A stretch of 64,000 nucleotides of DNA, from contig JAQDCK010000001.1 in the NCBI GenBank assembly GCA_027681045.1, positions 186,001 through 250,000 on the forward strand, read 5' to 3'. This DNA is from Lactobacillaceae bacterium AF64-9pH9TA (lineage in GTDB: Bacteria > Bacillota > Bacilli > Lactobacillales > Lactobacillaceae). The notes under the pieces were generated by a model. That model was not told the origin of the DNA and ran no database searches. It worked only from the letters and a program-made list of their open reading frames with translations. The position numbers and the translations under genes were made by a program. Of this stretch, positions 1-10,575 are shown one piece after another (positions within the stretch are counted from its first letter, which is position 1; the number at the start of each line of letters is the position of its first letter).

Positions 1-1
1 G

Positions 2-531
<530 letters not shown>

Positions 532-532
<1 letters not shown>

Positions 533-1089
533 TGAACAACGAAACGATTGCTAAAGCCAAGAGCAACATGAACAAGTCCATCGAAGTCTACCAGAGCAAT
601 CTGGCAACTGTCCGGGCCGGGGTAGCCAATGCCTCCCTTTTGGACCGGGTGATGGTTGAATACTACGGGGTACCGACTCCGCTGGTCCAAATGGCTGGGA
701 TCACCATTCCAGAACCACGGGTTTTGATGATCACTCCATATGACAAGACTTCTTTGAACGATATTGAACACGCCATTTTGGCTTCTGACCTGGGCCTTAC
801 GCCAGCTAACGACGGTAACGTCATCCGCCTGGTTATCCCGCAACTGACCGGGGAACGGCGGCAGGAAATTGCCAAGGAAGTCGGCAAGCTGGCTGAAGAA
901 GCCAAGATTGCTGTCCGCAATGTCCGCCAGGAAGCCATGAAGGCTTTGAAGAAGCAGGAAAAAGACGGCGAAATCACTGAAGACGAAGAACGGCGCCTGG
1001 AAAAGGAAGTCCAGAAGGTCACTGATGAATCAACCAAGAAGATTGACCAGATGGCTGACAACAAGCGCAAGGAAATCACTCAGGGTTAA
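532..1089 (+). CDS. frr: Ribosome recycling factor
   Basis: RRF works with EF-G to split the post-termination ribosome and release mRNA and tRNA. The 185-residue length is exactly that of the family. The C-terminal half is the charged helical bundle (for example [20 protein letters not shown] and [17 protein letters not shown]). The ATG overlaps the pyrH stop by one base, and an AGAGGTGA ribosome-binding site lies inside the pyrH 3' end at about 519-526. It is followed two bases after its stop by uppS, so it belongs to the same transcript. Confidence 0.98.
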
Positions 1090-1091
1090 TT

Positions 1092-1823
1092 ATGGATAAG
1101 AATAAGCAGCTGAATCATTTGGCGATCATCATGGACGGCAATGGCCGCTGGGCAAAGAAGCGGCACATGCCGCGCTTCATGGGCCACAAGGCCGGGATGG
1201 ACAACGTTGAAAAGATTGCGCTCGCGGCAGATGAGTTGGGAATTAAAGTCCTGACTCTTTATGCTTTTTCGACGGAAAATTGGGCCCGGCCCAAGGATGA
1301 GGTCAATTATTTGATGAACCTGCCGGTCAAGTTCTTTGACAAGTTCATGCCCCGCCTGCAGGCCCACAATGTTAAGGTCAACATCATGGGCTATCTGGAT
1401 GCCCTGCCGGAATCAACCAGGGAAGTGGTTGAGCGGGCCATGGCGGAAACCGCGGCCAATACAGGCCTGGTTTTAAACTTTGCCTTTAATTACGGGTCAA
1501 GAAAAGAAATCGTTTCAGCCGTGCAGGCTCTGGCAAAAGAGGCCGCCAGCGGGGAAATCGCGCCGGAAGCAATTACTGAAGACATGATTTCCGCCAAGCT
1601 GATGACCGCCAAATTTGCCCCTTATTCTGATCCAGACCTCTTGATCAGAACCTCTGGCGAGCAGAGAATCAGCAACTTCCTGCTCTGGCAGATTGCTTAC
1701 TCAGAGCTTGCCTTTACGGAAAAGGCCTGGCCGGACTTCGACGAAAACGACTTGGCCGAAATGGTTAAGATCTACCAGCACCGGGACCGGCGTTTTGGTA
1801 AATTAGATGAAACAGATAGTTAG
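1092..1823 (+). CDS. uppS: Isoprenyl transferase (undecaprenyl diphosphate synthase)
   Basis: This cis-prenyltransferase condenses isopentenyl diphosphate onto farnesyl diphosphate to make the C55 lipid carrier for peptidoglycan and wall polymers. Its 243 residues are close to the family norm. The N-terminal signature MDGNGRWA contains the catalytic Asp at residue 15; LYAFSTENW and the C-terminal [18 protein letters not shown] are the other conserved blocks. It starts two bases after frr. The ribosome-binding site is weak (CAGGG in the frr stop region), which fits translational coupling. cdsA follows five bases after its stop. Confidence 0.98.
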   Translation: MDKNKQLNHLAIIMDGNGRWAKKRHMPRFMGHKAGMDNVEKIALAADELGIKVLTLYAFSTENWARPKDEVNYLMNLPVKFFDKFMPRLQAHNVKVNIMGYLDALPESTREVVERAMAETAANTGLVLNFAFNYGSRKEIVSAVQALAKEAASGEIAPEAITEDMISAKLMTAKFAPYSDPDLLIRTSGEQRISNFLLWQIAYSELAFTEKAWPDFDENDLAEMVKIYQHRDRRFGKLDETDS

Positions 1824-1828
1824 GTAAT

Positions 1829-2626
1829 ATGAAACAAAGAGTAATTACAGCAGTTGTTGCTTTATTGATTTTTATCCCGGTCCTGGTTGCCGGGGGCATG
1901 TGGATTGACTGGCTGGCTGCCTTTTTGGCTGCTGTCGGCATCAGTGAAGTCTTCTTGATGAAGAAGCAGATTCTGGTCTCAGTTGACTTCACCCTGGCTG
2001 CCCTGGCCACCTTGACCTGGACCGTGCCCAATTCCTTCTTCGGCTTTTTGCCAAAACACTGGAGCAAGTGGGGCGTCTTCTATGCCTTGGTAATGATGCT
2101 TTTGACCTGGACGGTTCTGTCTAAGAACAAGACGACTTTTGACGATATCGGCGTTTACGTCCTGTCAAGTTTGTATATTGGGACTGGTTTCCACTACCTG
2201 GCGGCGATCAGAAACAGCGATCCAGTCCACGGTTTGTGGCGCTTGCTCTTTGCCTTCGTGATTGTCTGGACGACTGATACGGCTGCCTACATGGTTGGCC
2301 GCAAGTTCGGCAAGCACAAGCTTTGGCCAGTAATCAGCCCGAACAAGACTTGGGAAGGGTCAATCGGAGCCGTGATCATCGCGGTTATCGTGACGGCAAT
2401 TTACGTCAACCTGGCTCCAGTCGGCGGCGACAAGACCAGCTTGATCATTGCCTCCTTCTTTCTGTCAATCGCCGGCCAAATGGGTGACCTGGTTGAATCA
2501 GCCTACAAGCGCTTCTACGGCGTTAAAGACTCCGGCAAGATCTTGCCGGGGCACGGCGGGATCCTGGACCGGTTTGACAGCACGCTTTTCGTTTTGCCAA
2601 TCGTTGCCTTGATCTTTGGAATTTAG
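1829..2626 (+). CDS. cdsA: Phosphatidate cytidylyltransferase
   Basis: CDP-diacylglycerol synthase converts phosphatidic acid and CTP to CDP-diacylglycerol, the branch point of membrane phospholipid synthesis. The 265 residues are mostly hydrophobic, with about seven to eight membrane segments. The diagnostic C-terminal signature KDSGKILPGHGGILDRFDS is intact at about residues 233-251. The gene lies between uppS and rseP, its usual position in Firmicutes, with gaps of 5 and 9 bases, so it is very likely in the same operon. Confidence 0.98.
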   Translation: MKQRVITAVVALLIFIPVLVAGGMWIDWLAAFLAAVGISEVFLMKKQILVSVDFTLAALATLTWTVPNSFFGFLPKHWSKWGVFYALVMMLLTWTVLSKNKTTFDDIGVYVLSSLYIGTGFHYLAAIRNSDPVHGLWRLLFAFVIVWTTDTAAYMVGRKFGKHKLWPVISPNKTWEGSIGAVIIAVIVTAIYVNLAPVGGDKTSLIIASFFLSIAGQMGDLVESAYKRFYGVKDSGKILPGHGGILDRFDSTLFVLPIVALIFGI

Positions 2627-2635
2627 GAGGTCGCT

Positions 2636-3883
2636 GTGAAAAGTATTCTAGCCTTCATTATAATTTTTGGCCTGGTGGTCTTTGTCCACGAATTTGGACA
2701 CTTTTTCGTGGCGAAAAAGGCCGGTATTTTGGTGCGCGAATTTTCAATCGGCATGGGGCCAAAACTGGTTCAGTGGCGGCCAGGACAAACTACCTACACC
2801 ATCCGCTGGTTGCCGCTTGGCGGCTATGTTCGCCTGGCTGGTCCCGACGAGCAGAGTGAAATCGACCCTGGGACGGCTGTTGTCTTGGAACTGAATGAGG
2901 CTGGAATTGTTACGCGAATCGATGCTTCAGAATCAGACCTGCCAATTGAAGGCCACCCCTTGCGGGTGACCAAGGCCGACCTGGTTGATGACTTGACGAT
3001 TGCCGGGTATGAAAATGGCGATGAGAGCCAGCTGGTGACCTACAAGGTCGACCATGACGCGACCATGATCGATGAAACGGGCACTGAACTGCAGATTGCT
3101 CCCCGAGACGTGCAGCTTCCGGCGGCAAAGCCTTGGAAGAAGCTGGCAACCTCTTTTGCCGGACCTTTCATGAATATCGTTTTGGGCTTTGTAGTCTTGA
3201 TGATTTACAGTTTTGCCTCAGTTGGCCCGGCAACGACGACTGTCGGTCAGGTAGCGGCCAATTCCCCGGCCCAGCACGTTTTGCAAAAGGGTGACCAGAT
3301 CGAGGCCATCAACGGCCAGAAGATCAGTACTTTTGACCAGGTCAGCCAGGCGATTGACTCTTCTAAGGGCAAGACCTTGACGGTCAAGGTCAAGCGGCAG
3401 GGAAGCGAAAAATCAGTCAAGCTGACGCCTAAGTACTCAAAGAAGACCAAGTCATACCTGGTGGGCATCGTGGCTAAGGCCGACAACTCATTTTCCGCCA
3501 AGTTGAAGCGGGGCTGGGACTTGAGCTGGCAGGTGACGGGAATGATCTTCCAGGCCCTAGGCAACTTGTTCAAGCACTTCAGCTTAAACAAATTGTCTGG
3601 TCCAGTCGGGATCTACTCGGAAACTTCAAAGGCAACTTCCATGGGTCTGACCTACATGCTGGCCTTTGTTGGCATGCTGTCCATCAACCTGGGGATCGTC
3701 AACTTGATTCCGATTCCAGGTCTGGACGGGGGCAAGCTTTTGCTGGAACTTATCGAGCTCCTGCGGGGCAAGCCAATTCCAGAGGAGCATGAGACAGTCG
3801 TTGACTTGATCGGGGTGGTCTTCTTGCTGATTTTGATCATCGCCGTAACTGGCAACGACATCTACCGCTACTTTATCAAGTAG
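2636..3883 (+). CDS. rseP: Site-2 (RIP) metalloprotease RseP/Eep
   Basis: This intramembrane zinc protease cleaves membrane-anchored substrates such as anti-sigma factors, signal-peptide remnants and pheromone precursors (Eep/YluC family). Its 415 residues match the family. The zinc motif HEFGH is at residues 18-22 in the first membrane segment. A PDZ domain lies around residues 195-265 (GDQIEAINGQKIS), and the C-terminal membrane segment carries the third zinc ligand motif in PIPGLDGGKLL. The start is GTG after AGGAGGTCGCT, a strong ribosome-binding site that overlaps the cdsA stop. A segment at about residues 75-160 before the PDZ domain is longer than in the shortest homologues. Confidence 0.97.
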   Translation: MKSILAFIIIFGLVVFVHEFGHFFVAKKAGILVREFSIGMGPKLVQWRPGQTTYTIRWLPLGGYVRLAGPDEQSEIDPGTAVVLELNEAGIVTRIDASESDLPIEGHPLRVTKADLVDDLTIAGYENGDESQLVTYKVDHDATMIDETGTELQIAPRDVQLPAAKPWKKLATSFAGPFMNIVLGFVVLMIYSFASVGPATTTVGQVAANSPAQHVLQKGDQIEAINGQKISTFDQVSQAIDSSKGKTLTVKVKRQGSEKSVKLTPKYSKKTKSYLVGIVAKADNSFSAKLKRGWDLSWQVTGMIFQALGNLFKHFSLNKLSGPVGIYSETSKATSMGLTYMLAFVGMLSINLGIVNLIPIPGLDGGKLLLELIELLRGKPIPEEHETVVDLIGVVFLLILIIAVTGNDIYRYFIK

Positions 3884-3922
3884 TCCTTGAAATAATAAAT
3901 GTTTAGGAGAATTTAATTAATT

Positions 3923-5620
3923 ATGCGTCAATCAATCTTTTTCATGCCGACGCTGAAGGAAACTCCAGCCGACGCGGTTGCAAAGAGCCACCAAGTAATG
4001 CTGCGGGGCGGCTATATCCGGCAGGTTACGGCTGGTGTCTACTCATACCTGCCGCTAGGCTACAAGGTCTTGCGCAAGACTGAAAAGATCATTGAAGAAG
4101 AAATGGCTAATGCCGGCGTGGTTGAAATGATCATGCCGCACATGCTGCCAGCTTCAATGTGGGAAGAATCAGGCCGTCTGCCAAAGTATGGTCCGGAAAT
4201 GTTCCGTTTGAAGGATCGGCACGGCCGGGACATGCTGCTTGGGCCAACCCACGAAGAAACCTTCACTGAAGTCGTGGCCAAGAGCCTCAAGTCTTACAAG
4301 CAAATGCCTTTGCACCTTTACCAGATTCAAACCAAGTTCCGGGATGAAAACCGGCCACGTTTCGGCCTTCTCCGGGGCAGAGAGTTTGTTATGCTGGACG
4401 GCTACAGCTTCGCGGCCAGCCGGGAACAGCTGGACAAGCAGTTTGATGATGAAAAAGCAGCTTACCTCAAGATCTTCAAGCGTACGGGCGTGGAAGTCCG
4501 GCCAGTTATTGCTGACTCTGGGACTATGGGAGGCAAGAACTCCACTGAATTCCAAGCCCCTGCTGCTGTTGGTGAAGACACTATTGCTACAAACGCTTCC
4601 GGCACTTATGCTGCTAACTTGGAAATGGCCGTCAGCGTTGACACTTTCAAGCAAGAACCTGAAGAACTGAAGGCAATGGAAAAGGTTGCTACTCCAGGCT
4701 GCGATTCAATTGACAAACTGGCTGAATTTTTGCAAGTGCCAGCAACCAGAATCGTCAAGAGCATCCTCTACATCGTTGATGAAAAGAAGAAAGTTCTGGT
4801 CTTGATCCGGGCTGACAAGGAAATCAACGAAGTCAAGCTGACCCACCTATTGGACTGCGACAGTCTGCGGGTTGCTGAAACTAGCGACCTGGAAGAACTG
4901 ACTGGGGCAGGCAAGGGCGGCGTTGGCCCGGTAAATGCTGACTGGGCTGACGAAATCGTGGCTGACGAAACTGTCAAGGGCCTCTACAACGTGGTTGTTG
5001 GTGCTGGCGAAAGCGATGCTCAGTTCATCAATGCAAACCTGGACCGGGACTTCAAGGCTGACCGCTTTGCTGACCTCCGGGTTGCCAATGAAGGCGAACC
5101 TGACCCGATTGACCATGAACCGCTCCAGTTCACGACCTCAATTGAAGTTGGTCACATCTTCAAGCTGGGGACCTACTACACGGAAACCATGGGGGCCAAG
5201 TTCCTTGATCAGAACGGCAAGACTCAGCCTGTCATTATGGGTTCATACGGGATCGGGGTTACCCGCCTGCTTTCAGCCGTTGTTGAACAGCACGCGACTG
5301 AAAACGGGGTTGCTTGGCCAAAGGAAATCGCGCCATTTGGGATCCACATCATCCAGATGAAGATGAAGGATGAAATCCAAAGCAAGCTGGCCGAAGACCT
5401 GGAAGCCAAGTTTGCCAAGTATGACGTCCTTTACGACGACCGTAACGAACGGCCAGGCGTCAAGTTCAATGATGCTGACCTGGTTGGCGCACCAATCAGA
5501 ATTACTGTTGGCCGCGACGCGGCTGACGGGATCGTTGAAGTCAAGCGGCCAGGCGATGACCAGGCACAAAAGCTGGCCGTTACCGACCTGGAAAACTTTA
5601 TTGCCAGCGAATTAGATTAG
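3923..5620 (+). CDS. proS: Prolyl-tRNA synthetase, bacterial type with editing domain
   Basis: This class II synthetase charges tRNA-Pro. At 565 residues it is the long bacterial form, with an INS editing domain inserted between motifs 2 and 3 (about residues 225-395) that hydrolyses mischarged Ala-tRNA-Pro. Visible blocks are the N-terminal MRQSIFFMPTLKETPADA, motif 2 FRDENRPRFGLLRGREF, and motif 3 GSYGIGVTRLL. The C-terminal anticodon-binding domain follows (DDRNERPGVKFNDADL). The start is fixed by the conserved N-terminus; AGGAG lies 13 bases upstream, which is rather far. proS between rseP and polC is the usual Firmicute arrangement. Confidence 0.98.
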   Translation: MRQSIFFMPTLKETPADAVAKSHQVMLRGGYIRQVTAGVYSYLPLGYKVLRKTEKIIEEEMANAGVVEMIMPHMLPASMWEESGRLPKYGPEMFRLKDRHGRDMLLGPTHEETFTEVVAKSLKSYKQMPLHLYQIQTKFRDENRPRFGLLRGREFVMLDGYSFAASREQLDKQFDDEKAAYLKIFKRTGVEVRPVIADSGTMGGKNSTEFQAPAAVGEDTIATNASGTYAANLEMAVSVDTFKQEPEELKAMEKVATPGCDSIDKLAEFLQVPATRIVKSILYIVDEKKKVLVLIRADKEINEVKLTHLLDCDSLRVAETSDLEELTGAGKGGVGPVNADWADEIVADETVKGLYNVVVGAGESDAQFINANLDRDFKADRFADLRVANEGEPDPIDHEPLQFTTSIEVGHIFKLGTYYTETMGAKFLDQNGKTQPVIMGSYGIGVTRLLSAVVEQHATENGVAWPKEIAPFGIHIIQMKMKDEIQSKLAEDLEAKFAKYDVLYDDRNERPGVKFNDADLVGAPIRITVGRDAADGIVEVKRPGDDQAQKLAVTDLENFIASELD

Positions 5621-5632
5621 GATTGAACTCTC

Positions 5633-8600
5633 GTGACTGATAAAAACCAACTTTTTCTCAAATTGTTAAAACAAGTCGGCTTCCCGGCAGGGGCAGCTGA
5701 CGAGGCGGTTTTACAGGCAGGGGAGATAAAAAACGTGGATGTCTACAGAAAAGAACGTAGATGGGATATCCACGTTTTTTTTACTACTCCACTGCGTTTT
5801 GAAAGCTACAACGCCTTGAACCAGGCGATCAAGCATGAATTTAATGACTTTGTTGACACCCGGCTCATAGTTGAAACGGCTGATGGCCAGCAGCAGTATC
5901 TGCCAGACTACTGGCAGTACGCGGTTGAAAATTCAGAAGTCTTGTCTGCCAATCCGGCAGCCCAGAATTTCCTGGTCGGGCAGGCGCCCCATGAAGATAG
6001 TGGCCGCTGGATTATTCCAATCAATGGCCAGCTTTTTGATAAGATGCTGGAGCAGCGGCTCTTGGACAGTTTCTCTTTAGAGCTGCGCGATTACGGCTTT
6101 TTTAATGTCAAACTTTTGACGGAAGTTGATGACCAGGGCGGGCAAAGTGACTTTGAAAGCCTTGCCCAGCTGGTGGAAGCCCATGAGAAGAACATGCAGG
6201 AAGCCTTCCAGCAGGCCCCGGCCAAGCCAAAGTCAGCTCCCCGGCCCAGCTACCAGGGACGGCGGGGGAAGAAGACCAGCTTTGGCCCAGGCGCCATCAG
6301 TGACAAGGCAGAAATCACCCAGCTGAAAGACTTGTCAGAAGACCAGCGCAGCGCGGTTGTTGAAGGCCATGTCTTCAAGGCGGAAATGCAGGAACTGCGG
6401 TCGGGCTCCTTTATTTTTAACGGGGAAATGACTGACTATACCGGTTCTATTTCTTTTAAGAAGTTCGTCCGTGATTCCGACAAGGAAGAAATTGAATATT
6501 TGAAAGGCATTAAACCTGGTGTCTGGATCCGCATGCAGGGCAGCCTTAAGGATGACCAGTATGCCCATGACTTGATCTTCAACATCTACAGCATGGAATT
6601 AACCGAGCACGTGGGCCGGCAAGAAGCCTACCAAGGTGAAGAAAAGCATGTGGAATTGCACGTCCACACCAACATGAGTCAGCTGGACGCGACAGCTGAC
6701 GTGGCAGACATCATCAAGACAGCCAAGAAGTTCGGTCAGCCGGCCATCGCCATCACTGACCATGCTGACCTGCAGGCCCTGCCGAATGCTTTTGAAGCGG
6801 GCAAAAAGACCGGGATGAAGGTCATTATGGGCCTGGAGGCCAACATGGTTGAAGACCACGGCCTGCTGGTTTTAAACCCTGCCAGCATGAAGTATGAAGA
6901 CCGGGAATTCGTCATTTTCGACGTTGAAACGACCGGTCTGTCTTCGGTTTACGACACGATCATTGAAATCGGGGCCGTCAAGATGAAGAACGGTGAAGTT
7001 ATTGACCGCTTTGACAAGTTCATCAACCCCCACCATCCTTTGTCTGAAACTACGATTAACTTGACTTCAATTACCGACGAGATGGTTCAGGCAGCTGATG
7101 ACGAAGATGTAGTGATCAAACAGTTCATGGACTTCTACGGCAATGACCCGCTCTGCGGGCACAATGTCCAGTTTGACGTAGGCTTCGTTGACGCGGCCTT
7201 GAAGCGCTGCGGCTACCCGGAAATCAGCCAGCCCGTCGTCGACACTTTGGAAGTTTCCCGCCTCCTGCACCCGGAACAGTCCCGCCACACCCTGGATTCG
7301 CTTTGCCGCAAGTACAATGTGGTCCTGGAGCACCACCACCGGGCCAACCAGGACGCCGAGGCAACCGGCTATTTGATGTTCAAACTTTTGGATGCCTTTA
7401 ACGACAAGTACCAGGAAGACGATCTGGGCAAGATGAATGACTTCAGCAATGGGGAAGGCTACAAGCGGGCCCGGCCGACCCATATTACGGTCTTAGCCCA
7501 GAACCAAAAGCCCGGACTGCGGAATTTGTATGAATTAGTTTCCTTGGCCGGAATCAAGTATAACTTCAAGGGGCTCAGAACTCCTAAGTCAGAACTCCGC
7601 CGCCTGCACGCCGGCCTTTTGTACGGGTCTGCCTGCAGCCAGGGGGAAGTCTTCATTGCCATGATGCAGAAGGGTTATGAAGAAGCCAAAAAGAAGGCGG
7701 AATTCTACGACTTTTTGGAAATCCAGCCGCCGTCAAACTATTCAAGCCTGATCGCGGATGGCTTGATCGCCGACGAAGGTCAGCTGGAAGAAATTCTGAC
7801 CAATATTTACAAGCTGGGCAAGGAGCTGAATAAGCCGGTCGTGGCAACTAGCGATGCCCACTACATCGACAAGCATGAAGCCATCTACCGGGACGTATTG
7901 CTGGCTGCCCAAAGGGGTAACCCGAACCGCAACAAGCAGCATCCGGACCTGCACTTCTATACCACCCAGGAGATGCTGGATGAATTCAGCTTCATGGGTG
8001 AAGAAGTTGCCAAAGAAGTGGTCATCACTAACCCCAACAAGATCAATGCCATGATCGATGAGGGAGTGCAGCCGGTCCAAGACGAAAGCTTCCCGCCAAA
8101 GATCCCGCATACTGCTGAACGGGTACGCAAGCTGACCTATGACAAGGCCCATGAACTTTATGGTGATCCTTTGCCGGACAATATCCAGGCGCGTCTTGAC
8201 CGGGAGCTGGATGCCATTATCGGTAACGGCTACGGGGTCGTCTACCTGATTTCCCAGATGCTGGTGGCCAAGTCGGTTAAAGACGGCTACCTGGTCGGCT
8301 CCCGGGGCTCTGTCGGCTCCAGTCTGGTCGCCACCATGATGGGGATCACGGAAATCAATCCGATGCCGCCCCACTACCGCTGCCCGAAGTGCAAGAAGTC
8401 AGAATTTTTTGAAAACGGGGAATACGCCTCCGGCTTTGACTTGCCGGATAAAAAGTGTCCAGACTGCCAGGTCATGATGGTTAAAGATGGGCAGAACATC
8501 CCATTTGAAACCTTCCTGGGCTTCCACGGCGACAAGGTGCCTGACATCGACTTGAACTTCTCTGGTGACTATCAGCCAGTTGCCCATAATTTCATCAGAG

Positions 8601-9970
8601 TTATGTTTGGGCCAAACCACTCCTTTAAAGCCGGTACGGTTGGTACCTTGGCTGACAAAAAAGCGATCGGCTATGCCAAGCACTACCAGGATGAGCACCC
8701 GGAAATCAAGATGAACAACGCGGAAGTTGACCGCCTGGCCATCGGGGTTACCGGGGTCAAGGCCACGACTGGCCAGCACCCGGCCGGGATCGTCGTTTTG
8801 CCGGATGACAAGGATATCTATGAGCTGACTCCTTTGCAGTATCCATCAGACGACATTTCCAAGGAATGGAAGACGACCCACTTTGACTTCCACCAGATCC
8901 ACGACAACCTCTTGAAGTTCGACATCCTGGGTCACCAGGACCCGACCATGATCAGAATGCTGCAGGACTTATCCGGGATCGATCCTTTGACGATCCCAAC
9001 AGATGACCCTAAGGTCATGTCCCTCTTCTCCAGTCCAGAAGCCTTGGGGGTTACCCCAGAGCAGATTAATTCCAAGACCGGGACCCTGGGCCTGCCGGAA
9101 TTCGGGACGCCTTTCGTCCGGGGGATGCTGGAAGAGACCAAACCGTCTACTTTTGCCGAACTCCTGCAGATTTCCGGCCTGTCCCACGGGACGGACGTCT
9201 GGCTGGGCAATGCCGAAGAACTGATTAACAACGGCACTTGCAAGTTGAAGAGCGTGATCGGCTGCCGTGACAACATCATGACTGACTTGATCCACTGGGG
9301 CGTGCCTAACGAAGTTGCTTTTTGGACCATGGAAACCGTTCGTAAGGGGAAGGGGATTTCTGACGAGAACATGGCCATTTTAAAGGAAAACAAGAATATT
9401 CCAGACTGGTACATTCCGTCCTGCTTAAAGATCAAGTACATGTTCCCGAAGGCCCACGCGGCCGCCTACATCTTGATGGCCCTGCGGGTAGCATGGTTTA
9501 AGGTCTACTACCCAGAGATCTACTATGCCGCCTACTTCTCAGTCAGAGCCGACAAGGTCGACCTGGAAGCCATGAGCCGGGGCAAGAACACGGTTGTGGC
9601 CTTGATCAACCGGATCAAGGAAAAAGGGACGGCGGCCACCAAGCTGGAAAAGGACCTGCAGACCTACATGGAACTGGTCAATGAAGCCATTGAGCGGGGA
9701 ATCAACTTTAAAATGGTCGACATCAACGAGTCTGAAGCTACAACCTACAAGATCGTTGACAAGCACACGATCCTGGCTCCGTTTAACGCGGTTGACGGCT
9801 TGGGCGACTCTGCCGCTAAGCAGATCGTGGCCGCCCGCAGTGAAGCACCGTTTTTGTCAAAAGAAGACCTGCAGGTGCGGGGCAAGGTTTCCCAGAAGAT
9901 CATGGACTTCTTTGAAAACAACAATGTCTTAGAGGGGATGCCTGATCAAAACCAACTTTCCCTCTTCTAA
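5633..9970 (+). CDS. polC: DNA polymerase III alpha subunit, PolC type
   Basis: PolC is the replicative leading-strand polymerase of low-GC Gram-positives, carrying its own 3'-5' proofreading exonuclease. The protein has 1445 residues. An N-terminal region with an OB fold comes first. The PHP domain begins at about residue 343 ([12 protein letters not shown]) and is interrupted by the exonuclease at about 425-590 ([10 protein letters not shown]). A zinc-binding segment starts near 916 ([10 protein letters not shown] ... CPDC). The palm has catalytic aspartates in [13 protein letters not shown] near 969. The start is GTG, 12 bases after the proS stop. Its early coding region contains a terminator-like hairpin, listed separately. 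Confidence 0.98.
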   Translation: MTDKNQLFLKLLKQVGFPAGAADEAVLQAGEIKNVDVYRKERRWDIHVFFTTPLRFESYNALNQAIKHEFNDFVDTRLIVETADGQQQYLPDYWQYAVENSEVLSANPAAQNFLVGQAPHEDSGRWIIPINGQLFDKMLEQRLLDSFSLELRDYGFFNVKLLTEVDDQGGQSDFESLAQLVEAHEKNMQEAFQQAPAKPKSAPRPSYQGRRGKKTSFGPGAISDKAEITQLKDLSEDQRSAVVEGHVFKAEMQELRSGSFIFNGEMTDYTGSISFKKFVRDSDKEEIEYLKGIKPGVWIRMQGSLKDDQYAHDLIFNIYSMELTEHVGRQEAYQGEEKHVELHVHTNMSQLDATADVADIIKTAKKFGQPAIAITDHADLQALPNAFEAGKKTGMKVIMGLEANMVEDHGLLVLNPASMKYEDREFVIFDVETTGLSSVYDTIIEIGAVKMKNGEVIDRFDKFINPHHPLSETTINLTSITDEMVQAADDEDVVIKQFMDFYGNDPLCGHNVQFDVGFVDAALKRCGYPEISQPVVDTLEVSRLLHPEQSRHTLDSLCRKYNVVLEHHHRANQDAEATGYLMFKLLDAFNDKYQEDDLGKMNDFSNGEGYKRARPTHITVLAQNQKPGLRNLYELVSLAGIKYNFKGLRTPKSELRRLHAGLLYGSACSQGEVFIAMMQKGYEEAKKKAEFYDFLEIQPPSNYSSLIADGLIADEGQLEEILTNIYKLGKELNKPVVATSDAHYIDKHEAIYRDVLLAAQRGNPNRNKQHPDLHFYTTQEMLDEFSFMGEEVAKEVVITNPNKINAMIDEGVQPVQDESFPPKIPHTAERVRKLTYDKAHELYGDPLPDNIQARLDRELDAIIGNGYGVVYLISQMLVAKSVKDGYLVGSRGSVGSSLVATMMGITEINPMPPHYRCPKCKKSEFFENGEYASGFDLPDKKCPDCQVMMVKDGQNIPFETFLGFHGDKVPDIDLNFSGDYQPVAHNFIRVMFGPNHSFKAGTVGTLADKKAIGYAKHYQDEHPEIKMNNAEVDRLAIGVTGVKATTGQHPAGIVVLPDDKDIYELTPLQYPSDDISKEWKTTHFDFHQIHDNLLKFDILGHQDPTMIRMLQDLSGIDPLTIPTDDPKVMSLFSSPEALGVTPEQINSKTGTLGLPEFGTPFVRGMLEETKPSTFAELLQISGLSHGTDVWLGNAEELINNGTCKLKSVIGCRDNIMTDLIHWGVPNEVAFWTMETVRKGKGISDENMAILKENKNIPDWYIPSCLKIKYMFPKAHAAAYILMALRVAWFKVYYPEIYYAAYFSVRADKVDLEAMSRGKNTVVALINRIKEKGTAATKLEKDLQTYMELVNEAIERGINFKMVDINESEATTYKIVDKHTILAPFNAVDGLGDSAAKQIVAARSEAPFLSKEDLQVRGKVSQKIMDFFENNNVLEGMPDQNQLSLF
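5728..5782 (+). terminator. Terminator-like hairpin inside the polC coding region
   Basis: Arms AAAAAACGTGGAT (5728-5740) and ATCCACGTTTTTT (5768-5780) are perfectly complementary over 13 bases. GTCTAC (5741-5746) and GTAGAT (5757-5762) can extend the pairing inside the loop, and a run of eight T (5775-5782) follows. This is a textbook intrinsic terminator shape, but it lies about 95-150 bases inside polC in the sense orientation. It may attenuate polC transcription, or be a chance product of the coded residues [17 protein letters not shown]. No function is proven. Confidence 0.55.
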
Positions 9971-9980
9971 GAGCTTCTTA

Positions 9981-10009
9981 TTTACAAGCGGGGAAAATTT
10001 TGTTATAAT
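9981..10009 (+). promoter_or_regulatory. Promoter of the rimP-nusA-infB operon
   Basis: TTTACA (9981-9986) and a perfect TATAAT (10004-10009) are separated by 17 bases, beginning 11 bases after the polC stop. Transcription would start near 10016, giving a leader of about 65 bases before rimP. This divides the upstream polC operon from the ribosome-maturation operon. Confidence 0.8.
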
Positions 10010-10036
10010 CTTTTTCAGATCGAATATGGTAAATTC

Positions 10037-10066
10037 GAGTGAGCAGCAATGCTCACTCTTTTTATT
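10037..10066 (+). promoter_or_regulatory. Hairpin in the rimP leader, attenuator-like
   Basis: GAGTGAGC (10037-10044) pairs perfectly with GCTCACTC (10051-10058) around a six-base loop, and five T follow before the rimP ribosome-binding site GGAGG (10069-10073). It sits between the promoter and the first gene of the operon, so it could end transcription early or control access to the ribosome-binding site. Similar hairpins before rimP occur in related lactobacilli as far as I recall; that part is from memory. Confidence 0.6.
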
Positions 10067-10079
10067 ACGGAGGAAAATT

Positions 10080-10556
10080 TTGCCAAAAAACTTAACACCT
10101 ATCCAAGAAGCAATCGAACCGGTCATTATCGGTCATGACTGTGAACTTGTTGATTTGGAATATGTCAAGGAAAAGAGTCAAGACTATCTGCGAATCTACG
10201 TGGACAAGCAGCCAAACGGGATTGACATCGAAACGATTGCGGAGCTGAGTGAGTTGGTTGGAGAAAAATTGGACTCAATGCAGCCAGATCCGCTGCCAGA
10301 CCCGTATATTTTGGAACTGTCCTCACCGGGCCTGGAAAGACCGATCAAGAAGGAACAGGACTGGGAAAAGGCCAAGGGCCAGTATATCCACGTCGGCCTC
10401 TACCAAAAATTGGAAGGCGAGAAGGTCTTTGAAGGTTATTTGCTTGACCTGGATGACCAGGAGATTAAACTGGAAATCAAGATCAAGACCCGGCGCAAGC
10501 AGCTGACTATTCCGCGCAAGCAGATCGCCAGCGCCCGTTTTGCAATCGAATTTTAG
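10080..10556 (+). CDS. rimP: Ribosome maturation factor RimP
   Basis: RimP is needed for assembly of the 30S ribosomal subunit. With a TTG start at 10080 the protein has 158 residues, the family length, and begins [21 protein letters not shown] at 10069-10073 lies six bases upstream of TTG. An upstream in-frame ATG at 10026 is rejected because it would translate through the leader hairpin and lacks a ribosome-binding site. Family blocks seen are [19 protein letters not shown] and [13 protein letters not shown]. It is the first gene of the rimP-nusA-rnpM-ylxQ-infB operon. Confidence 0.95.
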   Translation: MPKNLTPIQEAIEPVIIGHDCELVDLEYVKEKSQDYLRIYVDKQPNGIDIETIAELSELVGEKLDSMQPDPLPDPYILELSSPGLERPIKKEQDWEKAKGQYIHVGLYQKLEGEKVFEGYLLDLDDQEIKLEIKIKTRRKQLTIPRKQIASARFAIEF

Positions 10557-10575
10557 AAAGAGTGATCCAAAACTT

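Noticed and set aside
7742..8374. A 210-codon minus-strand frame inside polC
   Set aside because: Lies wholly antisense to conserved polC sequence, without initiation signals.
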